Shown here: in pieces, positions 23,328 to 32,529 of the stretch | How the letters are laid out: the number at the start of each line of letters is the position of its first letter | Position numbering within the stretch: position 1 is the first letter of the stretch | From: Streptomyces liliiviolaceus | GTDB taxonomy: Bacteria > Actinomycetota > Actinomycetes > Streptomycetales > Streptomycetaceae | Direction of reading: 5' to 3' | NCBI RefSeq assembly: GCF_018070025.1 | Contig: NZ_JAGPYQ010000001.1 | Span: forward strand, 7,564,001-7,628,000 | Length of the DNA: 64,000 nucleotides | Translations under genes and position numbers: made by a program | Notes under the pieces: model-generated | Databases searched by the model: none | Told to the model about the DNA's origin: nothing | What the model saw: only the letters and a program-made list of their open reading frames with translations

Positions 23328-26231
23328 ATGTATCGCCACCTTGATGCGGCCCTGGTCCGGGCGTCTGCATGGCATCCCGAGCGCCAGATCGTTTGGCCTG
23401 ATCTCACTGGCGCGTGCGCGGGCCCAGCGTCCTGGCGGGCGTGGCTCCAACACGTCTGGTGTGACAACGACTTCGCGGCAGCCGTCAGGGCGGCCAGCCC
23501 CGACCTCGCGAGCAGTGTGGATCAGGTCTACGCCGGCCAGCCGGTACCTGCCGCTGCCGTGTGGCGCACGGTGGTCGCGATGATGCGCTACCTGCTGCGT
23601 GCTCGCAGCCGGGCGACCCCGTTCGGCCTGTTCGCTGGCGTCGCGGCCGTACGAATAGGTACGGTGCCCGCGCTCCGTGTCGGCACCGGTCACCGCGCCG
23701 CCGCCAGAGCAGACGCGGCGCGGAGTACGGCCCTCATCGACCGCTTTGAGCAGCACCCGGCGTTGCGGCCCCACTTGATGCTGCTCGCCTCCAGCCTCCT
23801 CGTCGAACGCGACGGGTGCGGGGTGATAGAGCACCGCCCGAGCGGAACCCCCGATCGGCGCCCCGACCACATGCAGATCCGCATGACCGCGCCGGTCCGC
23901 GAGGCTCTGGACGGGGCACGGACACCGGTCCTGTGGAGTGACCTCGCCACGAAATTGACCACCAGCTTCCCGAGCGCGCCGCCGTCCGTGATCGACGGCC
24001 TCATCGCAGACCTGGTCAGGCAGCGCGTCCTGCTCACCAGCCTCCGCCCGGCGATGACCGTCACCGACCCACTCGCCGCCCTCCTCGACCACGCAGCTCA
24101 CCTCCCGCCCACTGACGCAGCAGAGATCCAGTCCGTTCCCAGGACCGCGCTCGACCTGCGGGTGGACTGGGACCTGACCGTACCTACGGCCGTCATACAG
24201 GAGGCGGCAGCGGCAGCGAAGGCGCTCATCCGCCTCGCGCCACAAGCGTCCCTGACTGGCTGGGCCCAGTGGCATCGCCACTTTCTGGAGCGGTATGGTC
24301 CGCGGGCGGTCGTCCCCGTCCTGGACGCGATCGACATGCTCGGCTACCCGTCCGGGTTCGTGGGCGCCACCACTACGCCGACGCCTTCCCCACTGCCCGA
24401 CCGGGTCGGCCGCCTCATCAAACTCGCGCACACCGCCGGTATGCAGCGCCACCTCGAAATCCAGCTCGACGATGCGGTGATCGAGGATCTGGCCACCGTC
24501 GATCCGGTCCATCCCGTCCAGCCGAGCACTGAACTGACCGTTCGCATCGATGCCGATAGCGTTGCCGCCCTCCAGCAGGGGGATTTCACGCTGCACGTGG
24601 TCGGGGTGGCGCGCTCGGCCGGCGCGACCACCGGACGCTTCCTCCACCTGCTCGACGCCGATGACCGCCGCCGCATGACCGAGGCGTACGGCGCTCTGCC
24701 CGCGGTGCACCGAGACGCGCTCCCCGCACAGATCAGCTCAACTCCCTTAACGACGCTCACGGAGAACGTCGCGCGCGCCCCACAGGCGACCGACTTGGTG
24801 ATATCGCTCGGCGACTACCACGGCCCGGACACCTATCTTGTCCCCGTCACGGACCTCGCGGTGACCGCAGACGCCGAACGGCTGCACCTCGTCTCGCTGT
24901 CCTGTGCCCGCCCGGTCCACACACTGCTGCTCAACGCCGTGGACCTGGGCCACCACTCGCACCCGCTGTGCCGCTTCCTGACGGAGGCACCCGCCGCGCT
25001 GGCCGTCCCCTGCACCGGGTTCAGGTGGGGGACTGCAGCCTCCCACCTGCCGTTCCTGCCCGCGCTGCGCTACGGCCGGACGATCCTCTCCCCGGCCCGT
25101 TGGCTCCTCACGCACGAGGACCTGCCGCCCACGTCGGCGCCATGGCCGCAGTGGGACGAGGCACTGGCGCGATGGCGGCGCGAAGTCCATCTGCCCGAGC
25201 GGGTGTACCTGAGCGAGGACGATCAGCACATGGCCCTGGACCTGGCGGAGCCCTCTCACCGGGCCCTGGTGCGCGTCCACCTGGACCGCGACGGCACCGT
25301 GACGCTGTACCCGGCACCGCACCCGAAGGACCTGGGCTGGACCGGCGGCCGTGCCCACGAAGTCGTCATTCCCCTGAGCACCGAGCAGAACATCACCCCC
25401 GTCCGGGTGGCGGGCGGCGCCGTCCCCCGGGAGCACAGTCACCTGCCCGGATGCAGAAACCGCATCTCCCTTCACCTCCACGGTCATCGCGACCGGCAGA
25501 CCCCCATCCTGACCCGGCACCTCGCCGCCCTGCTGGACGAACTTGGCGCTCCCCAATGGTGGTTCGTCCGCTACCGGGACCCCGACGACCACCTTCGTGT
25601 CCGCTTGACCTGCCTGCCCGGCACCCTTGGCCCTGCCTTCGAGGCGGTCGGCCACTGGACCCGCGGCCTGCGGCAACGCGGTCTGATCACTCACGCCAGT
25701 GTGGAGACCTACCACCCGGAGACCGCCCGTTTCGGCGGCCCCACCACCGTCGATGCGGCCGAACGATACTTCGCCACCGACTCCGCCGCCGCCATGGCGC
25801 AGCTCAACATCGCGGTAGGAACGGAGGTCCCCGACCCTCGTGCGGTGACCGCCGCGAGCATGGTGGACATCGCGGTGGGCGTGCTCGGCGACAGCGCTGC
25901 GGCGATGCAGTGGCTGATCAAGCACACGCGCACCGATCCGGCCGCTCCGCCCCGCGCCGTCTACCGCCAAGCCGTCGACCTGGTGAACACGACCACAGGC
26001 AGCTTGGGCGAGCACGTCACCGCAGCCTGGTCCGCGCGCCGCGGTGCGCTGGCCGACTACCGCCGCGCGCTCACGGACGCAGCCCTCCATCCGGACGAGC
26101 TGCTGCCGGACCTGCTGCACCTTCACCACGTACGAATGCACGGGCCGGGACTGCCTGAGGAACGCACCCACCTTCACCTGGCCAAGGCCGCTGCCCTCAG
26201 CTGGACAGCACGCGCAAGGAGTACACCGTGA
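23328..26231 (+). CDS. Class I lanthipeptide dehydratase LanB
   Basis: This 967-aa protein is a full-length LanB. The N-terminal glutamylation domain (about residues 40-680) contains TPFGLFAGVA near residue 95 and LLRARSRATPFG, the tRNA-Glu-dependent transferase part. The C-terminal elimination (SpaB_C) domain begins near residue 720 (TPILTRHLAALLDELGAPQW then WFVRYRDPDDHLRVRLTC). Together they glutamylate and then eliminate Ser/Thr hydroxyls of the precursor to give Dha/Dhb. ATG 23328 follows AGGAGGGG. The stop overlaps the LanC GTG start. Length is normal for the family. Confidence 0.95.
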   Translation: MYRHLDAALVRASAWHPERQIVWPDLTGACAGPASWRAWLQHVWCDNDFAAAVRAASPDLASSVDQVYAGQPVPAAAVWRTVVAMMRYLLRARSRATPFGLFAGVAAVRIGTVPALRVGTGHRAAARADAARSTALIDRFEQHPALRPHLMLLASSLLVERDGCGVIEHRPSGTPDRRPDHMQIRMTAPVREALDGARTPVLWSDLATKLTTSFPSAPPSVIDGLIADLVRQRVLLTSLRPAMTVTDPLAALLDHAAHLPPTDAAEIQSVPRTALDLRVDWDLTVPTAVIQEAAAAAKALIRLAPQASLTGWAQWHRHFLERYGPRAVVPVLDAIDMLGYPSGFVGATTTPTPSPLPDRVGRLIKLAHTAGMQRHLEIQLDDAVIEDLATVDPVHPVQPSTELTVRIDADSVAALQQGDFTLHVVGVARSAGATTGRFLHLLDADDRRRMTEAYGALPAVHRDALPAQISSTPLTTLTENVARAPQATDLVISLGDYHGPDTYLVPVTDLAVTADAERLHLVSLSCARPVHTLLLNAVDLGHHSHPLCRFLTEAPAALAVPCTGFRWGTAASHLPFLPALRYGRTILSPARWLLTHEDLPPTSAPWPQWDEALARWRREVHLPERVYLSEDDQHMALDLAEPSHRALVRVHLDRDGTVTLYPAPHPKDLGWTGGRAHEVVIPLSTEQNITPVRVAGGAVPREHSHLPGCRNRISLHLHGHRDRQTPILTRHLAALLDELGAPQWWFVRYRDPDDHLRVRLTCLPGTLGPAFEAVGHWTRGLRQRGLITHASVETYHPETARFGGPTTVDAAERYFATDSAAAMAQLNIAVGTEVPDPRAVTAASMVDIAVGVLGDSAAAMQWLIKHTRTDPAAPPRAVYRQAVDLVNTTTGSLGEHVTAAWSARRGALADYRRALTDAALHPDELLPDLLHLHHVRMHGPGLPEERTHLHLAKAAALSWTARARSTP

Positions 26232-27472
26232 TCACCGCCGCTCCCACTCCCACGACGCTGGCGAGCGTCGACTATCTGGCCGACGCGCTGGCCGAGCCGG
26301 GCACCGCATGGCCCGGCGGACGCCCCGACGGCGGCCGGTCCTGGCCACAGTCGCTCGCGGGAGGAGCCTCAGGCATCGCCCTTCTACACATCGAGCGCGC
26401 CCGGACCGGGCACGGTGACTGGGACACCGCGCACGTCTGGCTGAAGGCGGCGGTGCAGGGCGAGGTCAGCGCCGCGGCCAACGCGAACCTGTACTTCGGC
26501 GCTCCCACCCTCGCATACGTGATGCACCGGGCGTCCAGCGCATCGAGCCGCTACCTGCCAGTCCTTGACCGCCTGGACGCCGCCACCCTCGCCCTCACCC
26601 GAACCAGGCTGGCCGCCGCCCACCTGCGCATCAGTCGTGCCGAGCACCCCCTCATGGAGGAGTTCGACCTGATCCGCGGTCTGTCCGGCCTGTGCGCCTA
26701 CCACCTCAGCCGCCACCCGCACCACGAGATCACCGCGGACGTCGTCACCTACCTGGTCCGCCTGACCGAGCCCCTCCCCAGCCCGGCCGGGCTGCCGCCG
26801 TGGTGGACGGACGCCGCTCCCAGCGGCGTCCTTCACCCCGACTACCCCGGCGGGCACGGCAACGTCGGGCTCGCCCACGGCATCGGCTCCACCCTCGGCG
26901 TCCTGTCGCTTGCCCTGCTCGGCGGGCCGGCCGTGCCCGGCATCGCCGACGCGATCGCGAGGATCTGCGCCTGGACGGACCACTGGCGCCAAGGCGACCA
27001 GAGGGCGCCCTGGTGGCCGGGGCACCTCTCGGCGGAGCAGGTGACCGCCCACCAGGTTCATTCCGCTCTTCGGCCCCGGCCGTCCTGGTGCTACGGCGTC
27101 GGCGGCACCGCCCGTGCCCAGCAGCTGGCCGGACTCGCCCTGGGCGACCCGGCACGCGTCGCGATGGCCGAGACCGCGATCCTCGCCGCCCTACGAGACC
27201 CACTCCAGCTGGATGCGCTCCCTGAGACCGGTTTGTGCCACGGCATGGCCGGACTCCTTCACGCGGCGTGGCGGATGGCCACCGAGACGGACAACCCCGA
27301 GATCGCCGCGGAGTTGCCGAGCCTTACCGACCGCCTGATCACCGCACTCGACCAGAGCGACCCCGGCCCGGAACTCCTCGAAGGAACGGCCGGAGCAGCA
27401 CTCGCCCTGCACACCGTGGGCACGGGTAGGGCGCCCGCGCCGCACTGGGACACCTTCCTCGCTCTGGCGTGA
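26228..27472 (+). CDS. Lanthionine synthetase C-family cyclase LanC
   Basis: This 414-aa protein is a zinc-dependent LanC cyclase that joins Cys thiols to dehydrated residues. Zinc ligands are visible in PSWCYGVGG (Cys near residue 290) and GLCHGMAGLLHAAW (Cys-His near residue 337). An upstream HGNVGLAHGIGSTLGVLSLA carries the conserved GxAHG. The N-terminal ~25 residues are unlike the toroid core. GTG 26228 overlaps the LanB stop (GTGA) and is preceded by AAGGAG. Confidence 0.95.
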   Translation: MITAAPTPTTLASVDYLADALAEPGTAWPGGRPDGGRSWPQSLAGGASGIALLHIERARTGHGDWDTAHVWLKAAVQGEVSAAANANLYFGAPTLAYVMHRASSASSRYLPVLDRLDAATLALTRTRLAAAHLRISRAEHPLMEEFDLIRGLSGLCAYHLSRHPHHEITADVVTYLVRLTEPLPSPAGLPPWWTDAAPSGVLHPDYPGGHGNVGLAHGIGSTLGVLSLALLGGPAVPGIADAIARICAWTDHWRQGDQRAPWWPGHLSAEQVTAHQVHSALRPRPSWCYGVGGTARAQQLAGLALGDPARVAMAETAILAALRDPLQLDALPETGLCHGMAGLLHAAWRMATETDNPEIAAELPSLTDRLITALDQSDPGPELLEGTAGAALALHTVGTGRAPAPHWDTFLALA

Positions 27473-27509
27473 TGCCGTGCCCATCCGTACCGACACCGAA
27501 GGGTCTGAA

Positions 27510-28412
27510 GTGACCGACCTCGTGACCGTCGCCGTGTGGAACATCGAGGCCGACGGCGGCCGTAACGGCGAACACCGGGATCTCGCACTCGACGTCCTGA
27601 CCGAGTTCGAGCCGGACATCTTCCTCCAGCAGGAAGCCAAGTTCAGCCGTGATCGGGGCAGTGAACGCCTGCACGCCGCGGAGAACCGGCTGGGCTTGCG
27701 CGGGTTCCTCTCCGCGCCCAATCCGCACGCGGACGCCGACATCGCGACCGCCGTCTACCTGCGGCCCACGATGTTCGACGTCGTGGAGGCACGCCCCCGC
27801 GCCAAGCCGTGGTGGCTGCACCCCTGCCACGTGGTCGCGCGGCTGGGCGCCTGTCCGGTCCCTCTCAACCTCCTCTCCCTCCATATGTGCTGCTTCGACG
27901 CCAACCAGCGTCTGACGGAGGCATGTTGGACGGCCATGCATGCGGGTGGGGTCACTCTCGCCGCCGGTGACACCAACAGCTACCCGCATAATCCCGAACG
28001 CCTCGCCCTGCCCGACTGGGCCGCGGTGACCGACCGTGCGCACATGGTCCACCGGACCTTCCTCGACGCCGACGGGCACCGCCACAGCGACACCCGCCCC
28101 GACGCCGCCCTGACCGACGCCGGCTACCTCGACCTCGCCCGGTACGCCGCCGACCACCTCGGTCAACCTGAGGCACTCAACGCCACTGCCGGACAGCGCA
28201 AGCTCGACCAGGGCGGTCCCCAGCGCATCGACCGTGCCTATGGGACAGGCGGCCTCGCCTCCGCGCTGCACAGCGTCGAAGTCGTCGACAACGACGACAC
28301 CCGGGAAGCCTCCGACCACTCGCTCCTGATCCTGCGCTTCTACCAAGTGCGGCTCGAACGCGTGCTGACACCGCCTCTGGCCGCTGCCCACACCGCGGAG
28401 GCACTCCGATGA
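27510..28412 (+). CDS. Endonuclease/exonuclease/phosphatase (EEP) family protein
   Basis: This ~300-aa protein has the EEP fold of metal-dependent phosphoesterases: VAVWNIEADGG (Asn of motif 1), IFLQQEAKF (Glu), AGDTNSYP (Asp-x-Asn), RIDRAY and EASDHSLLILRF (terminal Asp-His). The substrate is unknown. GTG 27510 has GAAGGG 6 bases upstream. The stop overlaps the next gene (ATGA), so it is embedded in the lanthipeptide operon. A clear paralog lies at 52590-53534 in the second biosynthetic locus. EEP proteins are not core lanthipeptide enzymes, so its role here is open. Confidence 0.88.
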   Translation: MTDLVTVAVWNIEADGGRNGEHRDLALDVLTEFEPDIFLQQEAKFSRDRGSERLHAAENRLGLRGFLSAPNPHADADIATAVYLRPTMFDVVEARPRAKPWWLHPCHVVARLGACPVPLNLLSLHMCCFDANQRLTEACWTAMHAGGVTLAAGDTNSYPHNPERLALPDWAAVTDRAHMVHRTFLDADGHRHSDTRPDAALTDAGYLDLARYAADHLGQPEALNATAGQRKLDQGGPQRIDRAYGTGGLASALHSVEVVDNDDTREASDHSLLILRFYQVRLERVLTPPLAAAHTAEALR

Positions 28413-29239
28413 CCTTGTCCTCCTGGTGCCAGGCCAATATCGCGTTCACGGACTGGGACAGCGCCGAGTCCCTCGCGGTGTCCCGACTCGCACCCATTCT
28501 GCGGGCCGCCGAGGACGAAGGTGTCCTTGCCCGCTGGTTCATCATCCGCAAGAGCCCCTGCTGGCGTGTGCGCTACCTGCCCGGCGCCGGAGGAGCAGAG
28601 CGCATCAGCCAGGGCTTCGACGCACTGGTGGGCGAGGGGGTCACCACGGCGTGGACAGAGATCGTCTACGAACCCGAGGAGAACGCCTTCGGCGGCGCCG
28701 AAGCCATGGCAAGCGCGCACCGCCTCTTCCACCACGACAGCCGCACCCTGCTCGAACACCTCCAGGGAGAGGGCGGCGCGCACCGGCGCGAGACATCCGT
28801 AATGCTGTGCAGTCTCCTCATGCGCTCCGCCGGGCTGGACTGGTACGAACAGGGCGACGTCTGGGCCCGCGTCGGTGCCCACCGAGGGCTGCCCCCAGGT
28901 GTCACCTCAGAGAGTCGCGAGCAACGACAAGCTGCCGTGCATCGGTTGATCTCCGCGAACGGGGACGAACTGATGCGCGCCGGCGGGCCGCTGGCACACC
29001 TGGCGGACTGGGCCCGCGCCTATGCCGTTGCCGGGCGGGATCTGGCCCACCTCATGGAGTTGGGGCGGCTTCACCGCGGCCTACGCGACGTCCTCGCGCA
29101 CCACGTGCTGTTCGCCTGGAACCGCATAGGCCTCCCCTACGCCACTCAGGCCGTTCTCGCCGACGCCGCGAAAACCGTCATCTTCGGCCCGGACCCCACC
29201 ACAGAAGGGAGCGCCGCGAACCATGTGGGCAATCCCTGA
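28409..29239 (+). CDS. Thiopeptide-type bacteriocin biosynthesis protein (LanB_C-like)
   Basis: This 276-aa protein is a stand-alone elimination-domain (SpaB_C/thiopep_ocin) homolog: WCQANIAFTDWDSAESLAVS, WFIIRKSPCWRVRYLP, TAWTEIVYEPEENAFGGAEA (a family-typical YEPE..AFGG box), and SVMLCSLLMRSAGLDWYEQG. Stand-alone members usually partner split LanB proteins or act in thiopeptide-like pathways. Here a full LanB with its own elimination domain is also present, so this is a second one. ATG overlaps the EEP stop; the stop overlaps the next gene by 17 bases. Confidence 0.92.
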   Translation: MTLSSWCQANIAFTDWDSAESLAVSRLAPILRAAEDEGVLARWFIIRKSPCWRVRYLPGAGGAERISQGFDALVGEGVTTAWTEIVYEPEENAFGGAEAMASAHRLFHHDSRTLLEHLQGEGGAHRRETSVMLCSLLMRSAGLDWYEQGDVWARVGAHRGLPPGVTSESREQRQAAVHRLISANGDELMRAGGPLAHLADWARAYAVAGRDLAHLMELGRLHRGLRDVLAHHVLFAWNRIGLPYATQAVLADAAKTVIFGPDPTTEGSAANHVGNP

Positions 29240-30356
29240 TGTCCTGGCCCGGCGCTTCCCGCTCATCGCCCGCCCCCGCCCGCCCACTCTCCCCCTGCCC
29301 CAGCGTGTTCGAGCGCTCGCCGAACTCGCCGCACGGGTGGCGAAGACCGGCGACGCGAGCATCGCCTCCACGGTCTACAACCAGGCCGCACTGATCGCCT
29401 CCGACACCGGCATGCCGGACGTCGCCCGCGCGCTGTGCCGTCAGCATGCTGCCGCCTACCTAGACGCCGCCCCCTTGTCCGGCCGGGCCGCGATCCGTGC
29501 CCTCGAACCCGTGGTCAACCTTGCCCGTCTCGACATCCGTGCTGGGCACTATGCCGACGGCCGCCATAGGCTCCTCCAGTTGTTCGACGCAGTCAGCACC
29601 AGCGTCTCCATCGCCGTGTTCGAAGACATCGTCGTGCCACCCGACCTCACCTCAACAGCGAGCGACCGCCAAGAGATCCGCGCCTGGCTGTGGCGAGTCC
29701 TCCTCGCCGATGGCACCCGCGCACTGACCGCCGCCGGCCGCTGGACGGAAGCACTCGCCCACGTCGAGGCACACCACGGCGTCGGGCAGCGCATGCTCGA
29801 CGGCCGCCAGGTCGCCGTCCTCGCCGCGCTCTCCACCGGAAACACCGGCGACGCCAACAACCTTCTGAACGACACGAAGCCCGGGGAACCTTGGGAGGAA
29901 GCGGTCACCGACTGCCTGACCGCCATGTGCCACCGGGCAACAGGACTGCCCTGGGAGCGCACCCTGCAGAACCTGGTGACCACCTACCTCGGACACCAAG
30001 AAGAGGAAGCTCTGACCGTGTTCTACACGCGGCTCGGGCTCGCCGTCCTGGACGTGATTGCCTCGCCCGAGAGATCCGAAGCGCGCCTCGTGGCCGAGGA
30101 GTTGCACCGCAGAGCGATCAAGGCGTCCGACGGCTATGCCGTCCGAGACATCCTGGCGCACCCCCTGTGTGCCGCCCTCGCTACCGATCGAGAGGCGCAA
30201 GACTGCCGGACTCTTCTCACCGCCTGCGCCCTCGGAGCTGGAACGCTCACCGAGGAGCTACGTGGCCAACTGGACCATGCCGTGCGTACGAGCGACCACA
30301 CGATCCGGGAAAGCCTTGCCCGCCAAGATCATTCTTACCCAATTGGGCAAGAATGA
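29223..30356 (+). CDS. Helical protein of lanthipeptide operon, function unknown
   Basis: This 377-aa protein is largely alpha-helical with possible TPR-like repeats (LPQRVRALAELAARVAKTGD, ARALCRQHAAAYLDAAPLSG, LARLDIRAGHYADGRHRLLQ). No catalytic motif or membrane segment is evident. It overlaps the preceding gene by 17 bases and is the last gene before a strong hairpin, so it belongs to the operon. Proteins of this type recur beside FxLD systems and may be scaffolds or regulators. The final codons (SYPIGQE) are encoded within the terminator stem. Confidence 0.75.
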   Translation: MWAIPDVLARRFPLIARPRPPTLPLPQRVRALAELAARVAKTGDASIASTVYNQAALIASDTGMPDVARALCRQHAAAYLDAAPLSGRAAIRALEPVVNLARLDIRAGHYADGRHRLLQLFDAVSTSVSIAVFEDIVVPPDLTSTASDRQEIRAWLWRVLLADGTRALTAAGRWTEALAHVEAHHGVGQRMLDGRQVAVLAALSTGNTGDANNLLNDTKPGEPWEEAVTDCLTAMCHRATGLPWERTLQNLVTTYLGHQEEEALTVFYTRLGLAVLDVIASPERSEARLVAEELHRRAIKASDGYAVRDILAHPLCAALATDREAQDCRTLLTACALGAGTLTEELRGQLDHAVRTSDHTIRESLARQDHSYPIGQE

Positions 30357-30360
30357 TCTT
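30325..30360 (+). terminator. Long hairpin ending the lanthipeptide operon
   Basis: AAGATCATTCTT-A-CCC, loop AATT, GGG-C-AAGAATGATCTT: a 15-pair stem with a single A/C mismatch. The stop codon of the preceding gene lies inside the right arm. The AT-rich stem stands out from the surrounding GC-rich DNA. Confidence 0.85.
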
Positions 30361-30622
30361 GATTGGGTCGACGCCCCTACATCACTGCGAGCCGATCAGC
30401 ACGTGGAAACCTCATGCGCCACAGGCGTCACAGGCTTCGGCGATTCGGCCAGATCTGCACCGCTCCGAGCCGTGCCAGTGCGGCGATCCCGCGCACATCC
30501 CCTTGCGATTCAAGGGCTCACGCGCGTCCGAAATCGAGCGTGTTCGAATCCCGTGGCATGTCGTTATGCCGGGCACCGCCGAGCCATCCAGGTGCTGCCA
30601 CAACCCCCAAGGAGGGATGCAG

Positions 30623-32512
30623 GTGACTGCGACTGACGCCTCGACTTCAGACAAGGAAGCGCCACCCCCTCCGCCGCCGGCCACCATCGCCTTCGAAGGC
30701 GTGCACGGGAGGAACCCGCTGGCAGACGCCAGTTTCGGAGCCATGTGCCGGCGCCTTCCGTCCGTACTCGGACACACGGCACGGATGGCCTGGGCAGTTG
30801 ACAGGACCGGCGTCGTGCTTCTCCTCGCCTGCCAGTTGCTCACCGGTGCCGCGGCGGCTGTCGTCCTCGCGTTCACCGCTCAGGCGATGACTCATCTCCT
30901 AGGCACCGGCGCCGTGTCCGAACGCCTGCACGCCGCCATGCCCGCCCTGGTCGTCGTCGCAACGGCCGCGGGCATCGGCCGCATCAGCAGCGCCCTGTCC
31001 TCCTACGCCGACACCCGGATCACACCTCTGCTGATGACCGAGGCGGACATCACCCTCGTCGCCGCCGTATGCCGCGTGGAGGCATCCGCATACGGCGAGG
31101 ACGGCTTCGCCGACCAGCAAGAAGCCGCCGAAGTCGGCGTCACCCGCACCCGGACGATGCTGCAAGACGCCCAGCGGTTCATGTCCGCCCTGATCCGTAT
31201 GGTCGCCGCGAGCGGGGTCATCACCACCCTGCACCCGCTCATGCTGCCCTTGCTCCTCCTGGCCGTTCTCCCGGCCGGCGTCGGAGCCGTGCTCTCCGCA
31301 CGCATCGACTACGAGACCCACTACCTCAACGTCGGCGACCGCAACGTGCGCTCGATGATGCGCTGGTGGGCCACCTACTCCCGCTACGGCGACGAGGTCC
31401 GCGCCAACGGCATGACCGGCTACCTCATCTACTGGTACCGCGCCCTGTCCGATCGAGTCGATCAGCGAACCTTGACCGCGGCTCCGCGGATGCTCCGCAT
31501 CGTCCTGGCCACCAGTGCCCTGGGCGGGCTCTTCCTCCTGGGCACCTGGGCCACTCTCGCCTGGCTGGCCACCACCGGCCGCGTCGCGCTGCCCATCGCG
31601 GCCACCGCGATCGTCGCCGTGCAGACCACGCTGGCCGCGCTGTCCCAGTTCGTCATCCACGGCGCCGCGATGTTCCACACCTCGCTGTACCTGGCCGACA
31701 TGCGGTCCTTCCTCGACATGGCCAGCAGGCGGGCGCCGAAGCGAGGGGACTTGGAGATCCCGCCACGCGTGGAAGAGATCTGCCTCGACGAAGTCGTCTA
31801 CCGCTACCCCGGCAAGGACGACCCGGCAGTCGCAGGCGTCTCGCTCACGCTCCGCCGCGGTGAGATCCTGGCCATCGTCGGCGAGAACGGCTCCGGCAAG
31901 TCCACCCTGGCCAAGCTCATCACCGGCATCCTCCTCTCCGACAAGGGCCGCGTCCTGTGGGACGGGATCGACCTCGCCCATGCCGACCCCGACGCGGTAT
32001 GGAAACGCACCGCGCTGGTTCCTCAGAACTTCGCCTGCTGGCCCCTGCGCACCCGCGAGAACATCACCCTCGGTCAACCACACACGTACGACGACGGACC
32101 GGTGTGGGACGTCGTCGACGCCGTCGGAATGCGAGAGGCCATCGAGAAGCTGCCCCAGCAGCTAGACACCCTTCTCGCCAAGGAACTGTGGGGCGGCGCC
32201 GAACTGTCCGGCGGACAGTGGCAGCGACTCGTGTGCGGGCGGGCGCTGTACCGTCAGACGCCACTGTTGATCTTGGATGAACCGACCTCGCAGATGGACG
32301 CCCGCGGCGAACACGGCATCTTCCTGGAGATCAGGCGAATCGCCGCCCAGCGTATGACGATCGTAGTCACCCACCAGCTCGAAAACACCAGGCTCGCCGA
32401 CCGCATTCTTGTCATGGACAAGGGCCAAGTCATCGAACAGGGTACGTACGAAGACCTGGTCAACGGTGGAGGCTTGTTCGCGGAACTCGCCGCTCTGGCC
32501 AAGGACCGGTAG
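30623..32512 (+). CDS. ABC transporter, fused permease and ATPase, probable lanthipeptide exporter
   Basis: This ~629-aa half-transporter has six membrane segments (about residues 55-360; LLLACQLLTGAAAAVVLAFT, LMLPLLLLAVLPAGVGAVL, LGGLFLLGTWATLAW) and a C-terminal ATPase: Walker A GENGSGKST, Q-loop ALVPQNF, signature LSGGQWQR, Walker B LLILDEPTSQMD and the H-loop VVTHQ. The N terminus is acidic/proline-rich. GTG 30623 is preferred, as AAGGAGG lies 7 bases before it and only 1 base before ATG 30617. There is no peptidase C39 domain, so leader removal must occur elsewhere. It lies 260 bases after the operon hairpin, so it has its own promoter. Confidence 0.92.
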   Translation: MTATDASTSDKEAPPPPPPATIAFEGVHGRNPLADASFGAMCRRLPSVLGHTARMAWAVDRTGVVLLLACQLLTGAAAAVVLAFTAQAMTHLLGTGAVSERLHAAMPALVVVATAAGIGRISSALSSYADTRITPLLMTEADITLVAAVCRVEASAYGEDGFADQQEAAEVGVTRTRTMLQDAQRFMSALIRMVAASGVITTLHPLMLPLLLLAVLPAGVGAVLSARIDYETHYLNVGDRNVRSMMRWWATYSRYGDEVRANGMTGYLIYWYRALSDRVDQRTLTAAPRMLRIVLATSALGGLFLLGTWATLAWLATTGRVALPIAATAIVAVQTTLAALSQFVIHGAAMFHTSLYLADMRSFLDMASRRAPKRGDLEIPPRVEEICLDEVVYRYPGKDDPAVAGVSLTLRRGEILAIVGENGSGKSTLAKLITGILLSDKGRVLWDGIDLAHADPDAVWKRTALVPQNFACWPLRTRENITLGQPHTYDDGPVWDVVDAVGMREAIEKLPQQLDTLLAKELWGGAELSGGQWQRLVCGRALYRQTPLLILDEPTSQMDARGEHGIFLEIRRIAAQRMTIVVTHQLENTRLADRILVMDKGQVIEQGTYEDLVNGGGLFAELAALAKDR

Positions 32513-32529
32513 GGCCCCTAACGGATATC

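Noticed and set aside
30500..30570. tRNA-like T-arm sequence (GTGTTCGAATCCCGT)
   Set aside because: Only four of five T-stem pairs form, no acceptor or CCA end and no anticodon arm with U33 can be placed around it.
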